Part shown: piece after piece, positions 1 through 11,586 of the stretch | Position numbering within the stretch: the first letter of the stretch is position 1 | Layout of the letters: each line of letters opens with the position of its first letter | NCBI RefSeq assembly: GCF_932276165.1 | Contig: NC_064012.1 | Span: forward strand, 7,695,501 to 7,759,500 | Source: Plutella xylostella | Taxonomy: Eukaryota; Arthropoda; Insecta; Lepidoptera; Plutellidae | DNA length: 64,000 bases | Direction of reading: 5' to 3' | Made by a program: the position numbers and the translations under genes | The notes under the pieces: model-generated | What the model was told of the DNA's origin: nothing | Seen by the model: only the letters and a program-made list of their open reading frames with translations | Databases searched by the model: none

Positions 1-360
1 CGCGGATACACTTCTGATTCCCGTGCCTCCAAATCTTATTGGCAATGTTGCCTGCATCCAGGACTTGTCGTTAAGCGGGCAATTTAGAATTTCGACGAGG
101 GTTTTCCTGACCAGGTCGTCTAAAGTATTTAGGAGGATTTTGTGTTTCCAAAGTGTGGTACATCTCAGGACATAGTTAAATTTTGGGACAAAAAGACAAT
201 ATTTTATAATGCAATATGCCATGTGTGGGCTTAGTTCCTTAAGCTTTTTGGACGATTCCTCGAATTTCGTTATTTTTTCGGTGGTAAACGATTCTAAGGA
301 ATCGTCCAATACTGGGGCACCTAGGAGGCGAAGCGAACTTTTATTTATTAATTTTATGTT
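1..360 (-). mobile_element. R2-like LINE fragment, post-RT (thumb) region
   Basis: Read on the minus strand, about 110 codons are open with no stop. They include CTTLWKHKILLN and end in the motif GGTGIRSVSA at the window edge. Bases 1-180 match 33469-33649 almost base for base, where the same region belongs to a longer minus-strand retrotransposon with a C-terminal restriction-like endonuclease. This copy keeps about 170 bases (roughly 181-345) that the 33.6 kb copy has lost, so it is the better reference for that stretch. It is cut by the window start, and its other end falls near 360 where similarity stops. It is a transposon remnant, not a host gene. Confidence 0.8.
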
Positions 361-419
361 ACCTACTATTCAATATGAACTTAGACCTCCCAAAATATTA
401 AGTATGTACAAAATAAATT

Positions 420-648
420 TACAAAGTAGACTTGTCTGATAATTTCATAATAAAGCGTCGTGGCGTCGTCAACAGTATGCGCAATATCTTGTGCCAGATC
501 CGCGTCTCCAACGCATCGATTGTCGTTTTTAAGTTGGCCTTGATTGTCCATGGTTCGGAGCCGTACAAGAAAGTAGGGAAGACAAGTGCGTGGACAAGAC
601 TCACTTTGGTACGCTTGGTGATATTTGTATTCCTCCATATTTTCTCAA
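420..648 (-). mobile_element. Older RTE-type LINE, 3' part (distal piece)
   Basis: The minus-strand translation has EKIWRNTNITKRTKVSLV followed by FPTFLYGSEPWTIK and an ALETRIWHKILRI stretch. This is the conserved region just after the RT domain of RTE-clade LINEs. It continues the minus-strand RT fragment at 1213-1835: the two halves join if the plus-strand LINE at 649-1212 and one target duplication are removed. The frame is damaged, so this is a relic. Confidence 0.8.
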
Positions 649-1212
649 AGGAGATCACAGTCTCGAAATTAAATGCCGAATCGAACAAGCTCGTAGCGCC
701 TTCCGAAAAATGGAAAAAGTCCTCTGTGACCGTAACCTGAACCTCAATCTACGCACGCGTATAGCAAAATGCTACGTATTCTCGGTCCTTCTATATGGAG
801 CTGAAGCCTGGACACTCACCGAGAGAATGGCCAAGCGCCTTGAAGCGTTTGAGATGTGGGTTTACCGGAGAATGCTCAAAATATCGTGGGTCCAGAAGGT
901 TCGAAATGTAACAGTCCTTCAAAGATTAAATAAAAAAGGCACAGAGGTACTGAATACCATAAAAAGACGCAAGCTGGAATACTTCGGCCACATAATGCGA
1001 AACCCCAAGTACGAACTCCTCCAAGTAATAACACAGGGGAAAATACAAGGCAGGAGGAGGCCTGGGCGGCCAATGACATCATGGCTGCAAAATCTACGCC
1101 AGTGGTTCCAGCTGAGCACTGGAGAATTGTTCCGTGCGGCGGCCTCCAAGACGGAAATCAGCAGGATGATTGCCAACCTTCGATAGGAGACGGCACCAGA
1201 AGAAGAAGAAGA
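649..1212 (+). mobile_element. 5'-truncated RTE-type LINE insertion with GAA-rich tail
   Basis: An open plus-strand frame runs to a stop near 1186. It reads FSVLLYGAEAWTLTERMAKR, then RRMLKISWVQ, KLEYFGHIMRN and QGRRRPGRPMTSWLQNLR, and ends MIANLR, the standard C-terminus of RTE-clade reverse transcriptases. After the stop the sequence becomes an AGAAGAAGAAG tail, as usual for RTE elements, which end in short microsatellites. The insertion is bracketed by a perfect 12-bp duplication, atattttctcaa, at 637-648 and 1213-1224. Only the last part of the RT protein is present, so the copy was dead on arrival. Confidence 0.9.
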
Positions 1213-1835
1213 ATATTTTCTCAAGTTTGGTCATGGCGCTTTTAGCAATCTAGAATCGTGTTTTAATTTCTCTATCGCCGTTTCCATCGTTAGGGATGAG
1301 GGATCCGAGATAATTGAAGTGACGTACGCGTACTAACGTGTTGAAGCGACTGCAGTTGGCCAGAACTTGTTCGCGGTCCACGGTTAGTAGTTTCGTTTTT
1401 TACTTGTTAATGCACAACCCAAGTTTGGCACTTTCGCCTTCAATCCTATCGAACAAGACGGCCATTTCTTCCTCGCTAGTGGCTACAAGGGTGGTGGCGT
1501 CCGCGTATCAGAGATTGTAAATCATCCTTCCGCCGAAACCTCCCTCCCATCCTCCCAGCGCCGCTCGGACTATGTGTTCGCCGTAGATGTTGAACAGTTT
1601 GGGCGACAGTATACCTACATCCCTGTCGGACTCCACGCTCCGGGCGTAGGGGTTTTGAGTATGTGTCTTCTTGACGAATCTTGGCACTACTATCCACGTG
1701 AGATTTTGGAAGAGAAATGCAAGATACTTCGGCACGCCCATCTCCAGCAATATGTTAGCAGCGACTGCCAGTTCATACAATCAAAAGCCTTAGAGTAGTC
1801 AATGAAGCAGAGCATGACAGGCTTGTTGAATTAAC
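1213..1835 (-). mobile_element. Older RTE-type LINE, RT core (proximal piece)
   Basis: Minus-strand translation in shifting frames gives LSPKLFNIYGEHIVRAAL and GGWEGGFGGRMIYNL, then LGLCIN, FNYLGSLITNDG and AKSAMTKLEKI. These are the RT palm and post-palm motifs of an RTE-clade LINE. The YADD box lies at a frame break near 1500 and is not intact. Upstream, QACHALLH and YELAVAANILLEMGVPK match the region before the RT catalytic core. Several frameshifts and stops make it a pseudogene. It is the target into which the 649-1212 LINE inserted. Confidence 0.8.
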
Positions 1836-2889
1836 CTACAGACACATATAATAAAGCGCAGTTATTGGAATATACTACTTCATCATCTTCTGATATGTGT
1901 CTATCGATGTCTGGTCCATGGGCTCATCTTCTTCTTCGTAATGATTCATTTCAGTGGTACAATTAATAGCATTTACAGATGAGACAGTTAAAATTTAAAA
2001 ACTATCCAAAGGAATGCTGTTATCCAGTAATGACGATTTTAATGACAAGTGATTCATGCAACGCGGTATACTTTCTTTTAACGATGCTGCTGTTCAGCTT
2101 ATGTGAGGAGGATTTTGGGAATTATTACACTTGGTCTTGTTGGTGGCTTTATTTACAATGGATGAGATGAGAATTACCTATATGAAACAAAGATGACAAT
2201 GACAGAGTATAAACAATAATATGTTCTATATTTGAACTATGTACATGGCCCCATAATAGGGCGTCGTGGCGTCGCCAACACGCTCCTTTAAGTTGAAGCG
2301 CATTTGAGTGATCGTTGTAACCTCCGTGGTTTCTTATTAGGCTAAAAAATAACTCTAAATTATCCCGAGACAGGCGGTACGTCGAAATGAAATGTATTTC
2401 AATTTAGAATTAGACTGTACTAAATTTTGATTGAGAATTTTGAAGCTCTCCGAGCATACAATTAATCCTAAGAATCCTATTTTGGTTTTTGATTACAAAA
2501 AGTTTTTTTTTCTTATAAGTAATACTTGGCTGTCTGTTTGCCTTTTAATAGTTCTTTTCACATTAGAGATTTTTTTCAGACCTGTAATATTAGCAATGGC
2601 CTTCTCAATAAAGTCAAATATTTTTACTTTATTTTTTGGAGAAATGGCTCTCTTGTTTCCAGATTGATAGAATCTGCAAGAATTCAAAATATCGAATATA
2701 TGATTGATAAAATTAATGAACTCTACTGTAGCACTACTTTCTTTAAAATAACTACTACCTTATACTTCGTTGCAGACTGTCATTCAATTGAGTAGCTATT
2801 TTTACCTTCATTATCTGGTTTTAGAAGTATATGTGTCTGTATTTTAATTTATTAGCAAACTTGAGCTGCTGGTCTGTATAGAGTTTTAT
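1836..2889. other. AT-rich stretch without recognised genes
   Basis: No coding, RNA or clear repeat signal was found. A short GC island at 2255-2285 (gcgtcgtggcgtcgccaac) resembles 455-475 at the 3' end of the older RTE LINE and may be a leftover of a related copy. The small open frames here have no recognisable domains. Confidence 0.4.
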
Positions 2890-3510
2890 GAACGAAAATT
2901 TGGCGTGGAGCCAGCGATGTATCTGCGCCTGGGCTGCGATATATATGAGCCACACTCGTGCGTTTGTGGAACGACGGTGGATAGGCTAGGCCGGCATGGC
3001 CTTCATTGTGTTCGCAGCACAGGGAGGCTCTCACGACATCAAGCAATTAATGACATCGTCCGTAGAGCTCTCGTCACGGTTGGCGTTCCAGCGGTTTAAG
3101 AACCGCCGGTTTTATGCCGTAGTGACGGGAAGCGACCGGAAAGTCTCACCTTAATTCAGTGGGAGCGGGGCCAGTCTGTGCTGTGGGATGTGGATGCGTT
3201 AACACATTTGCCCCATCCCATGTAGGCCTAACCGCCGTAGCCGCTGGTTCCGCTGCAGAGGTGGCTGCAAGGCAGAAATGCATTAAGTATGGGCAGTTGA
3301 TGGCTACCTAAATCTTTGTCCCGTTGGCGTTGGAGAAGGGACTTTGTTGGGGCGATCGGCCGTCGCTTGAAGAATCGGGGCTATGACAACCGCTCTGGGC
3401 CATACCTGATGCAGAGGATCTCCCTGGCTGTGCAACGAGGTAATGCCGCTAGCATCATGGGCACATTTTCGTCGGTTATGTCTCGGGGCGGTTTATTTAC
3501 TTAGTATCTA
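2890..3510 (+). mobile_element. Decayed R2-like LINE C-terminus (CCHC plus restriction-like endonuclease)
   Basis: The first frame (2905-3099) reads YLRLGCDIYEPHSCVCG and GRHGLHCVRSTGRLSRHQ, a CxC...H...C zinc knuckle matching the minus-strand copy at 33.0-33.2 kb. It continues with a degenerate endonuclease region (QSVLWDVDALTH) and then, in another frame, YLMQRISLAVQRGNAASIMG, the same C-terminal tail as at 32.5-32.6 kb. Multiple frame breaks show it is long dead. It lies in the opposite orientation to the copies at 1-360 and 32.5-35.3 kb. Confidence 0.8.
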
Positions 3511-3779
3511 AGCTTAGTTTTATTTTGTCTGTTACTTTTAGTATTAAATAAAATAAATAACTACATAAAGATAAAACTTATAAGTTTAGATTCTTAGTAG
3601 TTTTTAAGTCTGTGGTAAAATCTATGATTTTTATTCCTTTATCCTGCTGAACACTGCATACTCCTTTATGTTTTTCGCCATGCTCATCAGCTGTTTAAGA
3701 AGGGTACATTTTGCGACAGGTGCATTTGGCGATAGGTGCATTTTGTGAAAGATCCATTTTGCGATAGTTCCTTTATGCT

Positions 3780-4010
3780 CATTAACGATGTCTGCGCACT
3801 GCTGAAAAAAGACGGCGGGATCAAACCTATTATTTGCTGTAGGTAGCTTTTTTAGATGCCTAGTGGTTATGGCTAAACTATGCTGCAAAGCCGAAAAATA
3901 TTAAATGTCTTCATACCTACACTACCTCGGGTTTGGAACCAAACTCAGCTGTGCTATACATGCCACACGTAAATTTGCCACACATAAAAGGGACAATGAC
4001 GGCGAGGTAA
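3780..4010 (+). mobile_element. Decayed R2-like LINE RT fragment
   Basis: The plus-strand translation starts CALLKKDGGIKPI, matching CALLKKDGGIRPIAVGNTLR of the 34.2-34.3 kb copy. Weaker matches follow to the region corresponding to LGFETKGGCEAAVHAARSF. Stops and frameshifts are frequent. It lies downstream of the C-terminal fragment at 2.9-3.5 kb although it encodes an earlier part of the protein, so the two pieces are separate copies or rearranged. Confidence 0.6.
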
Positions 4011-4217
4011 TCACTAAGCGTACGTCGAAGTTGTTCGAAGTCGTAAGACGTAAAAAATGCTTTCAAATGCTTTAAAAAGTATCAGTGCTAAAAGTGACCT
4101 TTTCGAGCATAACGTATTGAAATTCACTGGCTTGTAAAAGGGAGCTTACGTCCAGCAGTAAACTGCTATAGGGTGAAGAAGGAGTATTAAAAAAAACATC
4201 ATTTTTATCGTCATATC

Positions 4218-4562
4218 GTGAAGAGCGGTGGTAGCTCAGTCGGGTAAACGCCCGCTTCTTGTGCCAGAGATAGATGCGGTTTCGAATCCCGGCGTTGACA
4301 TGTATCAATGAGTTCTTCTACCTTAAGTACAATGTATACCATCGCTCTTACGGTGAAGGAAAACATCGGGAGGAACCCTGCATATCTAGATTTAGCACAT
4401 CTAGGTATGTGAACCCACCAACCCGCAGAGGTCCAGCGTGGTGGGAAATGGTCCAAGCTTAAGAAGGCAGTTTAGACCTTGGGAATATGCACAAAAGTTC
4501 CACTCGATAAAGCCAGGTGCAGGTACTTACTCCCCTACAGAGAATAGAATAGAATAGAATAT
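4218..4562 (+). repeat. tRNA-derived SINE with GAATA tail
   Basis: The head has a Pol III A box (ggtagctcagtcggg, 4229) and a B box (gtttcgaatcccgg, 4271) at tRNA-like spacing, followed by a non-tRNA body with cccaccaacccgc and ccagcgtggtggg. It ends in a short GAATA tandem repeat (about 4541-4562). The same family occurs inverted at 45210-45400, and a body fragment lies at 44481-44552. The acceptor stem does not pair, so this is not a working tRNA gene. Confidence 0.85.
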
Positions 4563-7500
4563 CGTGATTTCAAATAAAATACAATAAAATTTTACTTAAA
4601 AATGGTTTTATTTAATTTTGATACATACATTATATCATATATTATCATATCCTTTCATGGTACATAAATGAGGATGATAGTTGTTTTTAATGCTAAACAT
4701 AGTAAGTAGCAGAAATTATTTAGTCAATTCAACTGTACCACCGGATAGTTTTTCATCTGTATCTCTTCTTTCGATTTAATTGTTTTTATATTAGATAAAC
4801 TAGGCTGGGTGTTGTAAGAATAAAGTGAAGTGTTTGATTTTTCATTAAAATGTATGAAAAATTTAAGGGGAACTTATGATTTAATAATAATAAGTGAATT
4901 CGTGTTTTAGTCATAATATTATTGCTTATTTAGAGATACAATCAATTAGGTAATTATTTTTTAAAGAAATTTGGTTTTACACAAAAGATACGATTTACTT
5001 TCAAGTCTTATCGGTATTAACCTGCCTTGCAGTATTGTTAAATAATTTCTTAAAATTTTACATAGACTGCACACATTTTCACAACGATTTTTTTGGCTAT
5101 AAGTATTTATTTTATTAGTAAGTACGAAAAAATTAACAATCATCTTAAATTTTGAATTAATACTTTTTCACTTTTATTTTAAGACGGAACGTTAAGTCAA
5201 ACAATAATAGCTCATGTAAAAGTAATGTTAAATTACGCGGTTCATGTATAAATTCATCATTCATAAATTCATTATTCTCAATGCCACTTCGGTAGATTGT
5301 GGAAGTTGAGGTCGTTTCCGCCAGAAACAGCCGTTTTTAGCGTTTATTAATTTAACTTCTACATTTTATCTTCTAAAATTAGAATTAGCATGAAGAGGGA
5401 GTGAAAAGTGTCTGTTTATGGGAAATCGCTTTCCAACGGAAGTTATGTTTTTTTTTTTTAATTGGGCGCTAGTTGAGCTTACGTTTCACCTTAAAGCCTA
5501 CCATAGTTAGTGTGACATCTCGATCATTGGACTTTAACGTTACGTCTTAAAATTATACCTATTAGGTATGTATGTAAGTATTTGTATTTAACGGTGATGT
5601 CTTGTAGACTTTCAAAAGTAAACATAATATGAAGGAAGGGTTTCAATTTATACTTTAGAATTTTATGTATTCTTCATACTAAATCAATGCACATGCACCT
5701 TACCACATCAAACTTAAAATATAATTTCCAAATATCTATAATGATCTACCTTATTTTAACATAAAATAAACAATTATTATGAACAATTACATTGAATTTG
5801 GTATGTAAGTAAGTAGGTACTTATATAAAAAAACTATGAAAATCCGATAGGAACTTTTTGTGTTCTTACAAAGTAAATAATGTGCTCGATATCGTATATG
5901 ATTTGGAATTGGAAAATATTAATCAATTATTATCAGATGTGCAATACAATGAGTAATGTTAATAGTGTTAGGTATATAACTCTAAAATTTTTAAACTTAA
6001 ATGAGAGCAGGTTACAAAGGTTTACGTTGACACCAACAGTGGGTTGTTATGCTTCTAAGAGAGTATGGCTGCCAGTCCACTGTAGCGGAGAGTGTGAAGA
6101 TACCGACAGGGACGCATTAATACGCCAATAAAATTATAAAAACAATGATTTTGAGAAATTTATGGATTTTTCAGACACTTGCCGCTCCGCTCCAGTGCAC
6201 AAGCTATATATAATACCTATCTTAATATACTATAACAAAATAGCCTAGCGAGCAAATTTCATAAAGAGTAGGTATTTGGAAACAAAGGTAGGTATTTATT
6301 GAAAAGTTTAGTTTGATGGACTTGTTTTATAAATTAAAACTACTACATGAGCTAGTCATATTTGAGTTATGTTGAGTTTATTATTGATTATTGAAGTGAA
6401 GTGAACACAGGTGTAAAAAGGAGCTGGGTATAGCAAACATACTGTTGAATTATAAAGATATAAATTACCATTTCTAACTACAATATTTTTTATGTGACGG
6501 CATTCATAACTTGATAAAATTTTATAATATTCAACTTAAATTAAGTATCATCTAAGCGTCTTAATAATATTTGAAATTGGTGTTATTGTGTAGGAAATTT
6601 TATTGCAAAATATGTATATATCGTTAAAATACAATTAAACATTTAACTATTAGAACAATCTCCAACACTAAATAACTATAAATATTATATTTTATAAATA
6701 AATAACCTCCACTTAATACCTAATCTGACATCTATCACCTCACAATACAGGTTCAATGTTGAGTATTTTTCTTGATGTATCATAAAAATTCTATAATATT
6801 TTTGTACTGATTTATTTTTAGCAGATTATTGCAAAAACTATAAACATTAACTCCTAACTTTTTTTTTCTCACACAAGTTCTTATTTGTGATTAATGTACC
6901 TACTTTATTAACATTAATATGTTTGTATTTTGTTTCTATTTATGAACACTGACGTATTATATCGTAAGTACGTATTATATAGTTATAACTCCATATACTG
7001 AATGTTGCAAAATTTATATACTCGTACTGTCATAATTATAATGCCTTTGTCATTAACGATCCACTGAGACAACTCCTTTGGGCTTAGTTTACCACTTTTG
7101 CAACACGCATAAACTGTATATTTTACCATGTCTGAATAAAAGCTATCTAAGTCGTAGGTAGTTTCCGAAAATTTAGACTTATTTCCATTCCACAAATAGC
7201 CCTATTTCAAATTGTGCAATAACACGAATAATAATGTATTACTGTTCATCTCAATATTTATGAATTTAAGCGTATAATGTATAAATATCTACAGTTAACC
7301 TCGAATAATGGTGTTCGCGGATTGTACTTGATGTAACCTATGGTATATTCGGCGTTAAATTAAGGCAGCTTGTTTATGTTCTACATTAACTATAATGACT
7401 TTTGTTTGTGTCAACTTGAACCATTGTACCTGAACAAAAGGGTAACAGAAATAGTATTTTAATAATTATTTATATGAGAAATGAAACTTATCTATCATTA

Positions 7501-10500
7501 CCATCAATCCATCTTATTTGCTATTATACTAATACAGTATTTTAGAATTTCGTTTCATAGAGACGAAGCCGTGGCTACCTGGTAGTCCTACGTACTCAAT
7601 CATGCTACAATTAATTAAGTACTAGATGTTATAATATTCTTAATAGTATATTCTAATCTAGTTTTGTAGTATCGCTACAATTAAAGTGGTGATTATATAA
7701 GTTACACAATTTACAGAGTGTCAGTATTGCTGTGCATCGTGATAGGACATTATAAGATCGATATTTCTTAAATATATAAATTTCAAAATAACCATAAAAC
7801 AACCTCAAAATATTTTATTATTTCATACCGAAATCTTCTACTATAATAACTATTTAATCGTTCATTGCGTTGCATACTTACTGTAAAATATTGCTTAAAA
7901 TGTGAATAATGAGGCTTAACTGTGTATATTATGTCGTTTATTAAGTTTTGTATGGATCCAGAGACATTATCCTAAAATATATAAGTACCTCGTTTCATAA
8001 GGTAAGTGTGATTTTGAAACATCTAACAGTTTCTAGATACAATCGTCAGTTCTTAGTTTAGCCTCAGTTATAATTGTACAAAATAGCTGGCCAATAACGT
8101 AGCTTCCGCTAATTTTAAAGAAATTAGTATAAAAACTATTATTGCACCAAAGGCTCATTTTATTAAAATATTTTTTACTCGTATGTTATATCAATCAACA
8201 TAATATTTAGATTTCTTATATTAATTTGAATAATTACATGAAACTATATTAATGGCAGTTAATCTAAGGCTGTGACACTAATTTGCGTTCTAGATCTATA
8301 TAATTTAAATATCAACAACATGATTTGAATCTCCGTAGTTTCTATTTCATATCTTGGCTGAAGACAGGCTACCCTGCTTTTCAGATCAACGAGGGTGTTA
8401 AATTTGTATATGTTACATACTTTTGTTAGTGAAACAAATCTAGTTCATTTCTATTACATAAGCTAAATATGTTTTTGCTTATGCAATTCAATTGATCTAA
8501 GCTTCCTACACTAACAAAAGTAATCCAATGCTCAAGTAGCGTTAAATGACATGGATATAAAATGCAATGTGCAACTAAAAAGACATCTCACTAAAACCAG
8601 CCAAATCAAAGTAACAAGACCATTATTATTTCTATTGTCGTTAATGATTGTGGCAAATTAAGAACATAAATAAATATAACCGTATTGCGACAATAGAAGG
8701 AATCGTGGTATTGGTAATACAATACTTTTTATACGATAAGCATAGCAGAGTCTACGTTCGAACGTGCTAGTTATTGGCTAAGTATAGATATAGATACGAG
8801 TATGAGTTTCTTAGATGATCAATAAATAAACCTGAAATTCTCGTGTAAGGTTTGTGTGAAATCAAAGTACAAACGGTCAAATAGGTCTTAAAACTGACAG
8901 AGGTAAGGTGACTCAAAATGAAATGGCCAATAAAATATTTAGCTTACATAGTTTAAATTAACTGAGCATAATAAACACTATACCTGCGTAGTGATATTGT
9001 AATAGGAAGGGAAAATCACATATTTCATTCTTAAAAGACTGAAATTTTGGTGGCGTTGTGAGTGTGTGTATTGAGTTTCAAATTACAAAATTCCCTGTAC
9101 GATACTGATTATGTGCATGAGATTCCTATTTATATTTAAATTATCTTCACCTTCTAAAGTTTACAATTTATCACTGGCCATATTAAATGGCGATGGAAAG
9201 TTTTTTAAAAATAATTTATATTATATTATACTTGAGCATATTTATAATTATTATGATTACATTAACTAAGGTGTAGCTTAGGTATGTGGGGATTTTTGCC
9301 TTTAATAATTTTCCTGGTGAGTAAGTATTTTTTTACAGCTGTTACATTAAATATTTAATTCATCTTAGACCGTAACAAGGTAACGTATGACATGTATGAT
9401 TGGAATACAGAAACTGTTGGGATCATGTTTTACGTAAGGTTGCACTTAATACATAAATTTGTAATCACTGATGACAATAAGTTAATATCATAGTGAAACG
9501 TATCGTACTAATTGGTATATAAATACTACAAAAAGTATGTACACACATGCTGAGCAATGGCCAAGTAATGATTTTATCATACTTTGTAAATAACATTTAG
9601 ATAAAGATCAATACCCAATTAACTAAATATGAACTGAAATGTCTATTTAATAATTGTAATTATGGGTATAGCCATTTTTAATTTATTTGAATAACAAAGT
9701 GCGATAAAATCAGTTTTAAGGCAGAATATTAAGGTCTGTTTCAGAAAATTTCAATGATATGGTACAGTCGATTTCCAGTACACCCGTAGTACAAAGAGTG
9801 GTTATGAATGACGAGCTGAGTCATCTCTTTTTGTCTTTATTATCTAACGCACTTCTGAAAAAACTTTGTATAAATAAATGTATGTTCCTTTTGTTTACAT
9901 CGTTCGATACTCTTGTGATCGTCCGCAAAACCTATAAATCGTTGAATAGGTAATTAGACGACCACGACATTATTATTAAAAATACAATTCATTCGTCCAT
10001 ATTAGTGAAATTTGTTTGAAAGTAGACCTTAAATTTTCAAAACAATATGATACTAATATCACTATCATGCATAACCAGTTAATAAACTCTATCTACTAGG
10101 AGGCTACAAATAAAAGAGTAAGTATATTTAAAGATTAAAGATTAATAATCAGTCTGCCTTGACCAATATAGCAAATATATTCCAATATTGTTTAGAATAT
10201 GAAACATTTAACATGTATTATTATTAAAATTATCTCATATTCATAAATTGGGATATAGGTGCTATAATTGTTAAAGCATGCATTGATATGAAAGCAAAAT
10301 AATTGCTTATAATTTGGTACATAAATACAAAGCTTTACAAAATAATACCTATATAGGTAAGTATAATAAAATTTATGTAACAAATGAGTAGCATCTACAA
10401 CCCAAAAAAGAAACCGCGAATAATAATAACTACCTTATCTACATAATAACACATTGGAAAATCTAATGTCATCACTACATAATTGAGTATATAATAAGCA

Positions 10501-11421
10501 AAAATTTTTGAGCATTAGATCGATTCCACGTAATTACCACTTATTTTACCACTCAAAGAATAAAATATGAAATATATTGAAATAAATATGACATGAGATA
10601 CCGACATGGCATTCAAATTACTTAATCAATTATTTATTATAATGTAGTAGGTGTTTTATAAGGAGTAAAGACAAATGTGCATTTTATTTGAAAATTCGTG
10701 GAATGAAATATATAGTATTAATAAGAAACTATTGTTCTTCTCCATTCTCATTTAAACTTCCACAAGTCGCTTAAGTATCAACATTCGTTCTCAGGGGAAA
10801 TGTACCACCGTATTCCTTCAAGCTCCATGCCAATCATGTCCCATTATCTTCAGTAATCTTAACGACATTGTATATTATCTAATTACATTACCTTAGGAAA
10901 GGTACTCTGAGTAATCTATCGGTCGTAAATATCCTAATTTTATTCTTATCCGGCACTTTTTCTAGAATTAAGTAAGTACTCTATTTAGACATTATATAAA
11001 GAAGCTGTGATAGACTCATTAGCCACCGGATTTAGAGGAAGAGAATAATCGTTTTAGTAGTCTAGTCCAATAAGAGTGTTTTAAATACAGTCTTTTCCAA
11101 CTATACATCATTTCAGTCATTTAGTATCAAACTACGTAAATGTAAATCAAACACGCTAGTTCCGCATGCCTTCATTCACACCTTATTCTCATAATCCGGA
11201 CCATTCGGGGTCATTCAACCATACACTATTAACTTGTAAGGGTTTCATCTATCGAATACTATCTGGATTTTCACTATTGTACCTTATATTCATCATATCA
11301 TTACATGCTAAAAAGGCGATTGGCGCTTACTATGCAATATCTAGCTTTTGTACGACTATTATCGGGATTGAATGCCATGGTTAACTTTGTGGAAAAATAA
11401 GTGGATTTTATAAATAGCCCT
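4563..11421. other. AT-rich 3' flank of Rdl, no genes recognised
   Basis: About 6.9 kb of AT-rich DNA. Open frames are short, none exceeds 85 residues and none shows a known motif. No tRNA, SINE or clear terminal-repeat element was recognised. The part next to 11421 must include the Rdl 3' UTR, but no single polyadenylation site stands out. Confidence 0.5.
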
Positions 11422-11586
11422 CTATTTATCCTCCTCCAGAAGCACCAGATCGTCAGCCACGACGTCGGAAACGTGGAGATAAATGATCCAGTACATGAGG
11501 TTGAAGCAGACGAAGCACACGGGGAACACGATGCGGGAGTACTTGTCGATGTCCGACGGCGTCATGCCGAGCAACTTGCTTATGTC
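11422..11586 (-). CDS. Rdl: Rdl exon 10 (M4, stop)
   Basis: Acceptor ccag at 11587-11590; frame starts DISKLLGMTPSDIDKYSR. M4 follows (IVFPVCFVCFNLMYWIIYL) and then VSDVVADDLVLLEEDK and TAG at 11422-11424. The exon is much more GC-rich than its surroundings. Confidence 0.95.
   Translation of the reverse strand, partial: DISKLLGMTPSDIDKYSRIVFPVCFVCFNLMYWIIYLHVSDVVADDLVLLEEDK

Noticed and set aside
590..1186. 198-codon plus frame as a host gene
   Set aside because: It is the C-terminus of an RTE LINE with GAA tail and target duplication; its first 20 codons belong to the interrupted older sequence.
4218..4300. tRNA gene
   Set aside because: A and B boxes are present, but acceptor and anticodon stems do not pair and the sequence continues into a SINE body with tail; the same holds for 45330-45400.
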